64,000 bases of DNA, from assembly GCA_949741215.1 (NCBI GenBank), contig CATJLA010000087.1, positions 1 to 64,000 of the forward strand, read 5' to 3'. Of this stretch, positions 1 to 6,400 are shown piece after piece. The stretch comes from an uncultured Oscillospiraceae bacterium. Its GTDB lineage: Bacteria; Bacillota; Clostridia; Oscillospirales; Ruminococcaceae. The notes beneath the pieces were generated by a model. The model was not told the origin of the DNA. It worked only from the letters and a program-made list of their open reading frames with translations, and searched no databases. Every line of letters starts with the position of its first letter. Position 1 is the stretch's first letter. The position numbers and the translations under genes were made by a program.

Positions 1-72
1 CCGCAATATTAAAATCGCTCCCGTAAGGGAGGGTTCTTACACTATTTACTATTCACTATTCCTTCTTACTTC
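1..72. repeat. Dispersed repeat, half-element A
   Basis: One arm of a repeat family that recurs at 15401-15592, 41812-42090, 45720-45827 and 48471-48530. It has the family order: an AATATTAAAATCGC start, a short hairpin (CTCCC, loop, GGGAG), then tandem heptamer-like ACTATTC/ACTATTT units ending in TTACTT. The partner arm, if there is one, lies outside the window. A parS site follows 8 bp downstream. Confidence 0.7.
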
Positions 73-79
73 AAGTTAA

Positions 80-95
80 TGTTTCACGTGAAACA
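80..95. promoter_or_regulatory. parS site 1 (ParB/Spo0J binding)
   Basis: Exact 16-bp palindrome TGTTTCACGTGAAACA, matching the conserved bacterial parS consensus (B. subtilis Spo0J site TGTTNCACGTGAAACA). It is the first of three copies in the window. parS sites are normally confined to the origin-proximal part of the chromosome, where ParB loads to organise the origin. Confidence 0.9.
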
Positions 96-142
96 TTTTG
101 GGGGCTTAAACGAGCTGTTTTAACCGATTTTGGAGGTAGATG

Positions 143-808
143 ATGGCAAAATGGCACTATCGTCCAAAATGTATTTACATAAAATACAAGTGTTTTTTGA
201 ATAAGGACATAGCAAGGAAATGTGTTGATTTGTTTCCGTTTTTTTCGTACATTAGCAGAATGAAGTATATTGCAAGGTGGGCTTTGATGCGAAATAGCGT
301 GTCGGAAAATATTCAGGAGCACAGCCATATGGCGGCGGTGCTGGCCCATGCTTTGGGAGTGATTCGACGGGACGTGATGGGGGAAAAGTGTAATCCTGAG
401 GCTTATGCGACGGCGGCGTTGTTCCACGACGCACCGGAGATTTTTACCGGGGACATGCCTACGCCAATTAAGTACGATTCCCCGGAGATTAGAGAGGCAT
501 ACCACAAGGTGGAGAAGCAGGCCGCTGAAAAGCTGCTGGTTACTCTGCCTGAAGAGCTGCGCCAGGCGTATGCTCCGCTGCTGAGGGAGGAGGACTTGGA
601 GGTAAAGCGGATTGTGAAGGCGGCGGATAAGCTTTCGGCCTACATTAAATGCTTGGAGGAGCTGAAGGCGGGAAACAGGGAGTTTAGCGATGCGGCAAAT
701 GAAATTTTGAAAGCCTTGCAGGAAATGAAAATGGAGGAGGTGGACTGGTTTTTGGACCGGTTTGCGGATTCCTTTGGGGTTACGTTGGACAGGCTGCAAA
801 AAAGATAG
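143..808 (+). CDS. yfbR: YfbR-like HD-domain 5'-deoxynucleotidase
   Basis: HD-superfamily phosphohydrolase resembling E. coli YfbR, which dephosphorylates deoxyribonucleoside 5'-monophosphates with a divalent metal. Visible signatures are RWALMRN then ENIQEHS (first metal His), AALFHDAPEIFTGDMPTP (the HD pair and the substrate-loop Glu) and ADKLSAYIKCLEEL. The start is uncertain. GGAGG at 132-136 sits 6 nt before the ATG at 143, but E. coli YfbR aligns from about the in-frame TTG at 230 (product 192 aa, close to the usual length). The extra 29 residues are odd, Cys/Lys-rich and not conserved in the E. coli protein. It stands alone, upstream of the tRNA promoter and downstream of parS. Confidence 0.85.
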   Translation: MAKWHYRPKCIYIKYKCFLNKDIARKCVDLFPFFSYISRMKYIARWALMRNSVSENIQEHSHMAAVLAHALGVIRRDVMGEKCNPEAYATAALFHDAPEIFTGDMPTPIKYDSPEIREAYHKVEKQAAEKLLVTLPEELRQAYAPLLREEDLEVKRIVKAADKLSAYIKCLEELKAGNREFSDAANEILKALQEMKMEEVDWFLDRFADSFGVTLDRLQKR

Positions 809-900
809 GCGGAAGGCTGGGCGATGTCTGCAAGGATGGGGATTGGGAGGAAAAAAACGGAAGAGTTTGTGAAAAAATTTTGGTTTTTTACAAAAAAGAG

Positions 901-929
901 TTGACAAAAGACGCGGCGTATACTATAAT
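901..929 (+). promoter_or_regulatory. Consensus sigma-A promoter for the tRNA unit
   Basis: Perfect TTGACA (901-906), 17-bp spacer, TATAAT (924-929). Transcription should begin near 936, about 25 nt before tRNA-Met. A fully consensus promoter fits a stable-RNA gene. Confidence 0.9.
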
Positions 930-961
930 AGTATTCGCCTTGAATGGCATCTTTTGTTTAT

Positions 962-1038
962 GGCGGCATAGCTCAGTTGGCTAGAGCATTCGGTTCATAC
1001 CCGAAGTGTCGTAGGTTCAAATCCTATTGCCGCTACCA
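962..1038 (+). tRNA. tRNA-Met (CAT), elongator type
   Basis: 77-nt cloverleaf. Acceptor GGCGGCA pairs with TGCCGCT. Anticodon stem TTCGG/CCGAA encloses the loop TTCATAC with anticodon CAT, and the T-loop is GGTTCAAATCC. The 3' CCA is encoded. Overall the sequence resembles elongator rather than initiator tRNA-Met, since a full acceptor end including pair 1-72 is formed. Confidence 0.95.
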
Positions 1039-1079
1039 TTGTTATATTGCCTGCCACGGCGGGCTTTATATATATGCGA

Positions 1080-1151
1080 GGCCCGTTGGTCAAGCGGTTA
1101 AGACACGGCCCTTTCACGGCTGTAACACGAGTTCGATTCTCGTACGGGTCA
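1080..1151 (+). tRNA. tRNA-Glu (TTC), integration target
   Basis: 72-nt tRNA with acceptor GGCCCGT/ACGGGTC, anticodon loop CTTTCAC (anticodon TTC) and T-arm with GTTCGATTC. The discriminator A1151 is followed by TGC, so CCA is not encoded, unlike in the tRNA-Met upstream. The last 37 nt plus 5 nt downstream (1115-1156) recur exactly at 1986-2027. The 3' half of this gene may therefore have been supplied by an integrated element. Confidence 0.95.
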
Positions 1152-1160
1152 TGCAACAAA

Positions 1161-1203
1161 AACCCCCTTGGAATGGTTTTCCGTTCCAAGGGGGTTGCCT
1201 TTT
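1161..1203 (+). terminator. Terminator after tRNA-Glu
   Basis: A 13-bp stem (1161-1173 with 1184-1196, CCCCCTTGGAA/TTCCAAGGGGG core) followed by GCCTTTT. It lies inside the inserted segment. Confidence 0.85.
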
Positions 1204-1248
1204 ATGGAAATTATTTTTACGATATAAGCGTTTGTGCAACAGGATTTT

Positions 1249-1386
1249 TTACTGGTGGTTTTCTTTTTCTTTGGATTTCGAAAACTTTAAATATTTCTTT
1301 AGTGCCTTGATCGCCAAAAATACAGTGCATACTATTACACCTAAAAGAAAAATATTTCCCAAAGTCAAAAGAATATCCCAAGGCAA
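1249..1386 (-). CDS. Possible 45-aa single-pass membrane protein
   Basis: Short minus-strand frame with a TTG start (1386) and TAA stop (1249). It encodes a hydrophobic stretch (residues 4-27, including IFLLGVIVCTVFLAI) followed by a strongly basic tail (KKYLKFSKSKEKE). That architecture (one membrane helix, positive-inside tail) is typical of small phage or island membrane proteins. An AAGG sits about 11 nt upstream of the TTG, so the Shine-Dalgarno is mediocre and no ATG is available. Function unknown. It lies downstream of the 1422-1808 frame inside the tRNA-Glu insertion, so the two may share a transcript. Confidence 0.4.
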   Translation of the reverse strand: MPWDILLTLGNIFLLGVIVCTVFLAIKALKKYLKFSKSKEKENHQ

Positions 1387-1421
1387 AATATCACCAGCCT
1401 TTTTAAAATTGAGATAATACT

Positions 1422-1808
1422 TTATTTTATAGCCAGACAGATACCTTCCAAATGGACAGCCTCTCGTCCAAGCTCTATAAAACCATCAACCAGTAGATTA
1501 TATGTTAATTCACCATTAGCTACAGCATAGATATCTTTTCGAGAAGAAGTGATTTGGGATGAACACATATTTTCATCCCAGCCAAAGCCGAGGGTGAACC
1601 CAGTAAAGTTTGTATATGCTTCATGGTATGTAATACCACCGGTATTTGAATCTCCAGACGTTGTATAAGCAACTCTTAAATTGATAGAACCCATACCACC
1701 AGAGATCTTGCGGGAATCTACAAGAGCATCCCCATGTGTAGCTCTTGCGTTTGGATTAAAATCAATAGTGGAATCGCATGGTGTAGGAGTTTTGATATCA
1801 ATTAGCAT
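1422..1808 (-). CDS. Hypothetical protein in the tRNA-Glu insertion
   Basis: 128-residue frame of unknown function. It is rich in Gly, Thr, Ser and Asn, with no membrane segment and no recognised motif. The sequence looks like a beta-rich extracellular or structural domain (stretches such as GGMGSINLRVAYTT and GFTLGFGWDEN). No good Shine-Dalgarno precedes the ATG, and the frame stays open a further 14 codons upstream without another ATG. It may be the 3' part of a truncated gene. AT-rich composition and location between the 42-bp repeats point to foreign origin. Confidence 0.45.
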   Translation of the reverse strand: MLIDIKTPTPCDSTIDFNPNARATHGDALVDSRKISGGMGSINLRVAYTTSGDSNTGGITYHEAYTNFTGFTLGFGWDENMCSSQITSSRKDIYAVANGELTYNLLVDGFIELGREAVHLEGICLAIK

Positions 1809-1985
1809 TTCATCAATATAGTTGTCTGCAGCTGATATTTGATATATTAATTATATATAATTTGGGAGAAAATGTCAATGCATAATCAACTAAATATCAT
1901 ATAAAAAATAAAATATTTTATCGATTATGCTACAAACGTAGTGCGTGTCCAGTCCTTCCGTTACACATAACATAATAAGACTTGG

Positions 1986-2027
1986 CACGGCTGTAACACG
2001 AGTTCGATTCTCGTACGGGTCATGCAA
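1986..2027 (+). repeat. att-like 3' fragment of tRNA-Glu
   Basis: Exact copy of 1115-1156. It contains only the 3' half of tRNA-Glu, with no acceptor 5' strand or D-arm, so it is not a functional tRNA. It marks the far boundary of the insertion. Confidence 0.85.
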
Positions 2028-2029
2028 GA

Positions 2030-2074
2030 AAAAAGCTCCTGGATGTTGCTTTACATCCGGGAGCTTTTTGTTTT
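2030..2074 (+). terminator. Probable original terminator of the tRNA unit
   Basis: Stem AAAAAGCTCC...GGAGCTTTTT with an inner GGATG/CATCC extension (2030-2069) and a T-rich tail. It directly follows the tRNA-Glu fragment, so it was probably the terminator before the insertion moved it away. Confidence 0.8.
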
Positions 2075-2097
2075 GGGTTGATTGGCAGAATAAAGGG

Positions 2098-2625
2098 CTA
2101 AAACTGGCCATAGGCTGTCAACGCCTGCAAGGGCTGTGAAGCTTTGTGCATGGGGGAGGGCTGGGCGTCCGGGGCGGGATACCCCAGAACCAACAGGGCG
2201 ACAGGCTCCAGAACGTCCGGGAGGGAAAACTCACAGCGGACAGCCTCCGGGATAAAGTGCATGACCCAGGTGGTGCCTAAGCCCAGGCTGGCGGCTTCCA
2301 GCATCATATGGGTGGCGACGATGGCGGCGTCGATTTCTCCGCTGGGCTTTTGGTCGTAATCCCGCACCCAGCATTGCTCCCGGTTATAGCAGACCAGCAG
2401 GGCAGCGGGGGCGTTAAAGTGGCTGCCGGTGCACTTTTTTAGACGATCCAGAGACTCTGGGGTGTTGATTACCAGGACTTGCTGGGGCTGGCGGTTGCAG
2501 GCAGTAGGAGCCAGCAGACTAACCTGCAGGATTTTGTCGAGATGATTTTGAGAGACAGGCTGCTCTGTAAATTTGCGGACGGAGTAACGGGAGGCGGCTA
2601 ATTCTGAAAAATCTGCGAATGTCAT
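2098..2625 (-). CDS. Nitroreductase family protein
   Basis: FMN-dependent oxidoreductase of the nitroreductase fold (175 aa, at the short end for the family). Visible signatures are the N-terminal RYSVRKF (residues 13-19, phosphate-binding Arg), APTACNRQPQQ (40-50) and the C-terminal helix region GEIDAAIVATHMMLEAASLGLGTTW. Members reduce nitroaromatics, quinones or flavins with NAD(P)H; the substrate cannot be inferred. The ATG at 2625 is chosen because AAAGGAGC lies 7 nt upstream. An in-frame TTG at 2643 overlaps that Shine-Dalgarno and is unlikely. Monocistronic on the minus strand, convergent with the tRNA terminator. Confidence 0.88.
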   Translation of the reverse strand: MTFADFSELAASRYSVRKFTEQPVSQNHLDKILQVSLLAPTACNRQPQQVLVINTPESLDRLKKCTGSHFNAPAALLVCYNREQCWVRDYDQKPSGEIDAAIVATHMMLEAASLGLGTTWVMHFIPEAVRCEFSLPDVLEPVALLVLGYPAPDAQPSPMHKASQPLQALTAYGQF

Positions 2626-2781
2626 GGACAGAGCTCCTTTCAAGTATAGGAAAATAGGGGGGCGGAGGGCGCTTTTTTGCCGGAATAAGGGGGATTGACA
2701 GATTTTGATGGGGGTTTTTGCGGTTTCTTTCGATTGCGGAAGGATTCGACAAGGGGGAGGCTTGGGGAAGGCGATGAAGGA

Positions 2782-3312
2782 TCAGGGGTGCTGTTCGTCA
2801 CCGGTGAGGTAGGCGGAAAAGCCTAAGCCGGCTTTGATATTTTCCATGATTTGGTTGTCAAACTGGTAGGTCATTTCCCGCAGGCCAATGGCAGGGCCTT
2901 TTTTGGGGTAGATCCATAACACGCCCATGTCTCTTACCGCCTGTTTTAGGGTGTGCTTTTTTTGGGTAGTGGCCGGGGCCAGCAGGATGTCCTTGATTTG
3001 GGAATAGGGGAGGCGTTTTTTGTCGATGACTACGCCGGTTTCATAAAAGAGGGCGGCGCCGAGCTGGTCATGCTTGGGGATTTTTATTACCAGGGGGCCG
3101 AACTCCGGATCCGGGTTGCCGGGGGTGCGGGGGGCGTTCCATTCCAGGACGATATCCTCACCGTAGCGGGTTTGTTGTTCCTCCGCTTTCTGCTGGCGGG
3201 CGGCGCGGTCCTTGTAAAAAGAATGCAGGTACCAGATGATTAAAATAATACCGAAAGTAAAAATAAGAAGAACTAAAATTTCTGGTAGATATCCCAGGAT
3301 GTAGTAGGGCAT
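2782..3312 (-). CDS. Single-pass membrane protein, unknown function
   Basis: 176-residue protein with one N-terminal membrane helix (about residues 9-31, ILVLLIFTFGIILIIWYL) and a cytoplasmic part beginning with a basic/Gln-rich linker (KDRAARQQKAEEQQ). The soluble domain has alternating short hydrophobic strands (IVLEWN, PLVIKIP, VVIDKKRLPYSQIKDILLAP), suggesting a PH-like or beta-rich fold. No family recognised. Start at 3312: AAAAAGGAGG lies 8 nt upstream. It follows a terminator-like hairpin after the XRE gene, so it is probably transcribed separately. Confidence 0.75.
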   Translation of the reverse strand: MPYYILGYLPEILVLLIFTFGIILIIWYLHSFYKDRAARQQKAEEQQTRYGEDIVLEWNAPRTPGNPDPEFGPLVIKIPKHDQLGAALFYETGVVIDKKRLPYSQIKDILLAPATTQKKHTLKQAVRDMGVLWIYPKKGPAIGLREMTYQFDNQIMENIKAGLGFSAYLTGDEQHP

Positions 3313-3344
3313 GGGGTGGACCTCCTTTTTAGAATATAAATTTA

Positions 3345-3376
3345 CCCGCTTTGCAGAAAGTACAGCTGCAAAGCGG
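3345..3376 (-). terminator. Hairpin after the XRE gene
   Basis: Perfect 12-bp stem CCCGCTTTGCAG/CTGCAAAGCGGG between the XRE gene and the next minus-strand gene, with A/T-rich flanks on both sides. It could terminate on either strand. Confidence 0.7.
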
Positions 3377-3382
3377 GATTTT

Positions 3383-3610
3383 TTAATCCTCAAATAATTT
3401 GGAAACAGGGATATCCAACGCATCCGCTATAGTGAAAAGTGTTTCCATCGAAACACCAAAAGGACGGGTAGGACTTTCAATTTTTGCAAGATACGACCAG
3501 GAAATCCCTACTTTATCAGCAAAATCCTCTTGTGTCATACCTTGTAGTTTGCGGTAGTATTGTACCTTAAGCCCAAATTTGATATATTTTTGCGGATATT
3601 TGGTCTGCAT
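3383..3610 (-). CDS. XRE-family helix-turn-helix regulator (75 aa)
   Basis: Small Cro/CI-type DNA-binding protein consisting of little more than the HTH domain: GLKVQYYRKLQGMTQEDFADKVGISWSYLAKIES spans helices 1-4, with recognition helix around GISWSYLAKIE. The C-terminal TIADALDIPVSKLFED is the usual helix 5. The ATG at 3610 is preferred since GGTGAT lies 6 nt upstream; an upstream ATG would add seven residues. It is divergent from the SLOG gene at 3748 with 137 bp between, so it is a candidate regulator of that gene. Both are AT-richer than the surroundings, suggesting joint transfer. Confidence 0.85.
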   Translation of the reverse strand: MQTKYPQKYIKFGLKVQYYRKLQGMTQEDFADKVGISWSYLAKIESPTRPFGVSMETLFTIADALDIPVSKLFED

Positions 3611-3665
3611 TATAATCACCATATATAGCATACCATGTCATTTTGATTTTATTTATGGATTGTAA

Positions 3666-3695
3666 TTGCTATTTATAACCATAGAATGATATAAT
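3666..3695 (+). promoter_or_regulatory. Promoter of the SLOG gene
   Basis: TTGCTA (3666-3671), 18-bp spacer, TATAAT (3690-3695). Transcription from about 3702 would place the 3709-3728 hairpin at the extreme 5' end of the mRNA. Confidence 0.65.
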
Positions 3696-3708
3696 AAGGC
3701 ATAAGAAA

Positions 3709-3728
3709 TGCCCGGAGAGATCCGGGCA
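3709..3728 (+). promoter_or_regulatory. 5'-leader hairpin with GNRA loop
   Basis: Perfect 8-bp stem TGCCCGGA/TCCGGGCA closed by a GAGA (GNRA) tetraloop, ending 19 nt before the chosen start of the SLOG gene and a few nt after the predicted transcription start. It could stabilise the 5' end or hinder ribosome access; there is no U-tract for termination. Confidence 0.6.
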
Positions 3729-3747
3729 GATGAATGGAGCGCTGATC

Positions 3748-4248
3748 ATGAATGAGAAAAAGAGGAAAACAGCGTGTTTTACAGGACATCGGCAGATGAC
3801 AGAATCGATCATTGAGATAGAAAGCAAAATTACGGAGGAAGTCAAGCATTTGATACAAAACGGTTATCAATATTTTGGAGCCGGAGGGGCAAGAGGATTT
3901 GACACATTAGCTGCTGAGGTTATCCTGAAGCTAAAGGTGATGTATCCGGAAATTCACTTGATTCTTGTATTGCCATTTGATGAGCAGTATAAGAAAGAGA
4001 AAAATTGGGAAAAAACAGAAATCGAGCAATACCATCAGTTAAGAAAAAGTGCTTCAAAAGTAGTGGTGTTGGAGAGAACATATAGTTCAGGGGTATATTA
4101 TCGCCGGAACCGGCATTTGGTAGATAACTCCTCTTACTGCATTGCTTATATGGTTAGGGAGAATACGGGTACAGGCTATACTGTACGTTACGCGATAAAA
4201 CAAGGAGTGTCAGTAGCCAATATTGCCTTAAATGGGGCGTTGAGATAA
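3748..4248 (+). CDS. SLOG/DUF1273-like nucleotide-binding protein
   Basis: 166-residue protein of the SLOG (SMF/DprA-LOG) superfamily, closest in pattern to the DUF1273/YpsA-like group. CFTGHRQM near the N-terminus and GAGGARGFDTLAAEV (about residues 45-60) are the phosphate-binding signatures; YSSGVYYRRNRHLVDNSSYCIAYM is the second conserved block. SLOG proteins bind nucleotides or nucleotide derivatives and some act as sensors in stress or defence systems; the ligand here is unknown. The ATG at 3748 has GGAGC 8 nt upstream. An ATG 18 nt earlier overlaps the leader. Base composition is AT-rich compared with neighbours. Confidence 0.82.
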   Translation: MNEKKRKTACFTGHRQMTESIIEIESKITEEVKHLIQNGYQYFGAGGARGFDTLAAEVILKLKVMYPEIHLILVLPFDEQYKKEKNWEKTEIEQYHQLRKSASKVVVLERTYSSGVYYRRNRHLVDNSSYCIAYMVRENTGTGYTVRYAIKQGVSVANIALNGALR

Positions 4249-4283
4249 CGGTGTGGCTGTTACGTCCGTTAAAAATACTGGAT

Positions 4284-4329
4284 AAAAAGACCGCCCCGGA
4301 TATTACTACCCGGAGCGGTTTCGTCTTTT
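4284..4329. terminator. Shared bidirectional terminator
   Basis: AAAAAGACCGCcCCGG / CCGGaGCGGT...TCTTTT hairpin with an A-run on the left and a T-run on the right. It sits between the convergent SLOG gene (+) and GGGtGRT gene (-). Confidence 0.8.
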
Positions 4330-4351
4330 ATTGCCGAGAGGATAAAAATGC

Positions 4352-5350
4352 TTACTTCATGCCTTCCTCTACCGCTACGGCGCAGGCTACGGTGGCGCCT
4401 ACCATGGGGTTGTTGCCCATGCCGATCAGGCCCATCATCTCTACGTGGGCGGGTACCGAGGAAGAACCGGCGAACTGAGCGTCCCCGTGCATTCTGCCCA
4501 TAGAGTCGGTCAAGCCGTAGGAAGCAGGGCCGGCTGCCATGTTGTCCGGATGGAGGGTACGGCCGGTGCCGCCGCCGGAGGCTACCGAGAAGTACTTCAC
4601 GTTATTCTCATAGCACCATTTTTTGTAGGTGCCCGCTACCAGGTGCTGGAACCGGGTGGGGTTGGTGGAGTTACCGGTGATGGATACGTCTACCTTTTCC
4701 ATCTTCATAATGGCAACGCCTTCCAGGACGTCGTTACAGCCATATACTTTAACGGCGGCCTTTTCGCCATCGGAGAAGGGTACGGTGCGCACTACCTTTA
4801 CCTCGCCGGTGGAGAAGTCAAAGTCAGTTTCCACATAGGTAAAGCCGTTGATACGGGAGATAATATAGGCAGCGTCCTTCCCCAGGCCGTTGAGGATTAC
4901 CCGCAGGGGTTCTTTCCGGGCCTTATTGGCGGTTCTGGCAATGCCGATTGCGCCCTCTGCCGCGGCAAAGGACTCGTGCCCGGCCAGGAAGCAGAAGCAC
5001 TTGGTTTCGTCCCTAAGCAGCATAGCGCCCAGGTTGCCGTGGCCTTGTCCTACATCCCGCTGCTCGGCTACCGAACCGGGGACACAGAACGCCTGCAGGC
5101 CGATACCGATAGCCTCGGCAGCCTCAGCCGCTTTGGTAATGCCCTTTTTAATGGCGACGGCGGTGCCCAGGGTGTAGGCCCATACGGCATTCTCAAATGC
5201 GATGGGCTGCACGCCCTTGACAATAGCCTCAACGTCGATGCCTTTGCTCATGCAAAGGTCCTTTGCCTCTTCCAGAGTAGCCATGCCGTATTCCTTTAAG
5301 CAGGCTTCAATTTTAGGCATTCTTCTTTCTTTTCCTTCAAACTGTGCCAT
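4352..5350 (-). CDS. GGGtGRT-family protein
   Basis: 332-residue protein of the family named for its GGGtGRT motif, seen here as FSVASGGGTGRTLHPDN in the C-terminal third. The family is widespread in anaerobes and typically sits next to a NifU/IscU-like scaffold, as here (22 bp downstream of it). Its biochemical role is, to my knowledge, not established. Other features are a Cys-containing FLAGHESFAAAEGAIGIART block and Gly-rich C-terminal loops (GLIGMGNNPMVGATVACAVAVEEG). GGAGG precedes the ATG with an 8-nt spacer. Probably co-transcribed from the promoter at 6181-6209 and ended by the 4284-4329 terminator. Confidence 0.85.
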   Translation of the reverse strand: MAQFEGKERRMPKIEACLKEYGMATLEEAKDLCMSKGIDVEAIVKGVQPIAFENAVWAYTLGTAVAIKKGITKAAEAAEAIGIGLQAFCVPGSVAEQRDVGQGHGNLGAMLLRDETKCFCFLAGHESFAAAEGAIGIARTANKARKEPLRVILNGLGKDAAYIISRINGFTYVETDFDFSTGEVKVVRTVPFSDGEKAAVKVYGCNDVLEGVAIMKMEKVDVSITGNSTNPTRFQHLVAGTYKKWCYENNVKYFSVASGGGTGRTLHPDNMAAGPASYGLTDSMGRMHGDAQFAGSSSVPAHVEMMGLIGMGNNPMVGATVACAVAVEEGMK

Positions 5351-5372
5351 CTCGCGAACCTCCTATCCTTCT

Positions 5373-6065
5373 TTATTCTTCTCTGGGATCAATGTACTTG
5401 GGGGCGTCAGCATAACGTCCGTAAGTACCGATATTCTTTTCGTAAGCCTTGGCGGGATCCATTCCCCGGCGGATATCCTGGAGCATGGGGCCTACCTTGA
5501 CGAACTTGTAGCCAATGGCCTCGCCGTTTTCGTCCACAGCTACAGAAAGGATGTAGCCCTCGGCCATTTCCAGATAGCGAACACCCTTTGCGCCGGTGGA
5601 GAAGATGGTGCCTACCTGAGAACGCAGGCCTTTGCCCAGATCCTCCAGGGAAGCGCCGATGGGGAGGCCGCCCTCGGAGAAGGCTGTTTGGCTTCTGCCG
5701 TAGACCAGCTGCTTAAAGATTTCACGCATAGCTACGTTGATGGCGTCACAAACCAGGTCGGTATTCAGGGCCTCCAGCAGGGTTTTGCCGGGGAGGATTT
5801 CGCCGGCCATAGCGGCGGAATGGGTCATACCGGAGCAGCCCAGGGTTTCTACCAGGGCCTCCTGGATGATGCCGTCCTTTACGTTAAGGGTGAGCTTGCA
5901 GGCACCTTGCTGAGGGGCGCACCAGCCAATGCCGTGGGACAGGCCGGAAATATCGCTGATTTGGTAGGCTTTTACCCACTTTCCCTCCTCGGGAATAGGG
6001 GCAGGGCCGTGGTGCGGACCTTTTACCAGGGTACACATGTTTTCGACTTCGTGCGAATAGTTCAT
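5373..6065 (-). CDS. Iron-sulfur cluster assembly scaffold-like (NifU/IscU-type) protein
   Basis: 230-residue protein with a NifU_N/IscU-like core. Two conserved Cys-containing segments, GIGWCAPQQGACKLTLNV and VETLGCSGMTHSAAMAGEIL, occupy the positions of scaffold cysteines, with downstream helices DAINVAMREIFKQLV. It is longer than IscU (about 130 aa) by a C-terminal extension ending PKYIDPREE. By family it should bind or transfer an Fe-S cluster. Its tight pairing with the GGGtGRT gene suggests the two act together, which is inference. First gene of the operon, with a 110-nt leader from the promoter at 6181-6209. Confidence 0.83.
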   Translation of the reverse strand: MNYSHEVENMCTLVKGPHHGPAPIPEEGKWVKAYQISDISGLSHGIGWCAPQQGACKLTLNVKDGIIQEALVETLGCSGMTHSAAMAGEILPGKTLLEALNTDLVCDAINVAMREIFKQLVYGRSQTAFSEGGLPIGASLEDLGKGLRSQVGTIFSTGAKGVRYLEMAEGYILSVAVDENGEAIGYKFVKVGPMLQDIRRGMDPAKAYEKNIGTYGRYADAPKYIDPREE

Positions 6066-6180
6066 ATTGGTACTCCTTTCGGTTTATTTAGAGCGGGGGA
6101 TTGCTGTATAAAGTTTTTCCAAAAGGCGGACGGAGCAGCGTTTTTGCGTTCCTGCGCATTTTGAAAAGGCTCTGGTTATT

Positions 6181-6209
6181 ATTATAAGGGCTTTGGCAGA
6201 ATTTATCAA
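6181..6209 (-). promoter_or_regulatory. Promoter of the scaffold/GGGtGRT operon
   Basis: On the minus strand: TTGATA (6209-6204), 17-bp spacer, TATAAT (6186-6181). It gives a leader of roughly 110 nt before the ATG at 6065. Confidence 0.8.
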
Positions 6210-6400
6210 GATGGAATCAAGAAGATACTGTTAAATTTTTGTCGTTTTAAGGAAAGGCCCGGGGAGGAACGGCAGAAACATGGGGCAGGCGTTCGTCCCC
6301 AAAGGGATATTTGCCCTTTTTGATGGGAAACATCCCAATTCATGTGAAGAAATCCACCCCGGGAGATGCTATACTTGTTTTGGAAGGGAGGGCAACGGTT

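Larger units (their letters stand above)
1115..2027. mobile_element. Insertion at tRNA-Glu with 42-bp direct repeats (att-like)
   Basis: The 42 bp at 1115-1156 (tRNA-Glu anticodon loop to just past the 3' end) are repeated exactly at 1986-2027, 871 bp away. This is the usual product of tyrosine-recombinase integration into a tRNA 3' end: the tRNA is restored on one side and a 3' fragment left on the other. The interval is AT-rich next to its flanks and holds a terminator, two possible small minus-strand genes (1249-1386 and 1422-1808) and no integrase. It is therefore a decayed island or a minimal satellite. Both tRNA-end copies are followed by their own rho-independent terminator. Confidence 0.8.

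Noticed and set aside
1986-2027. Second tRNA-Glu gene
   Set aside because: Only the 3' half is present, without D-arm or 5' acceptor, so it is an att-type fragment.
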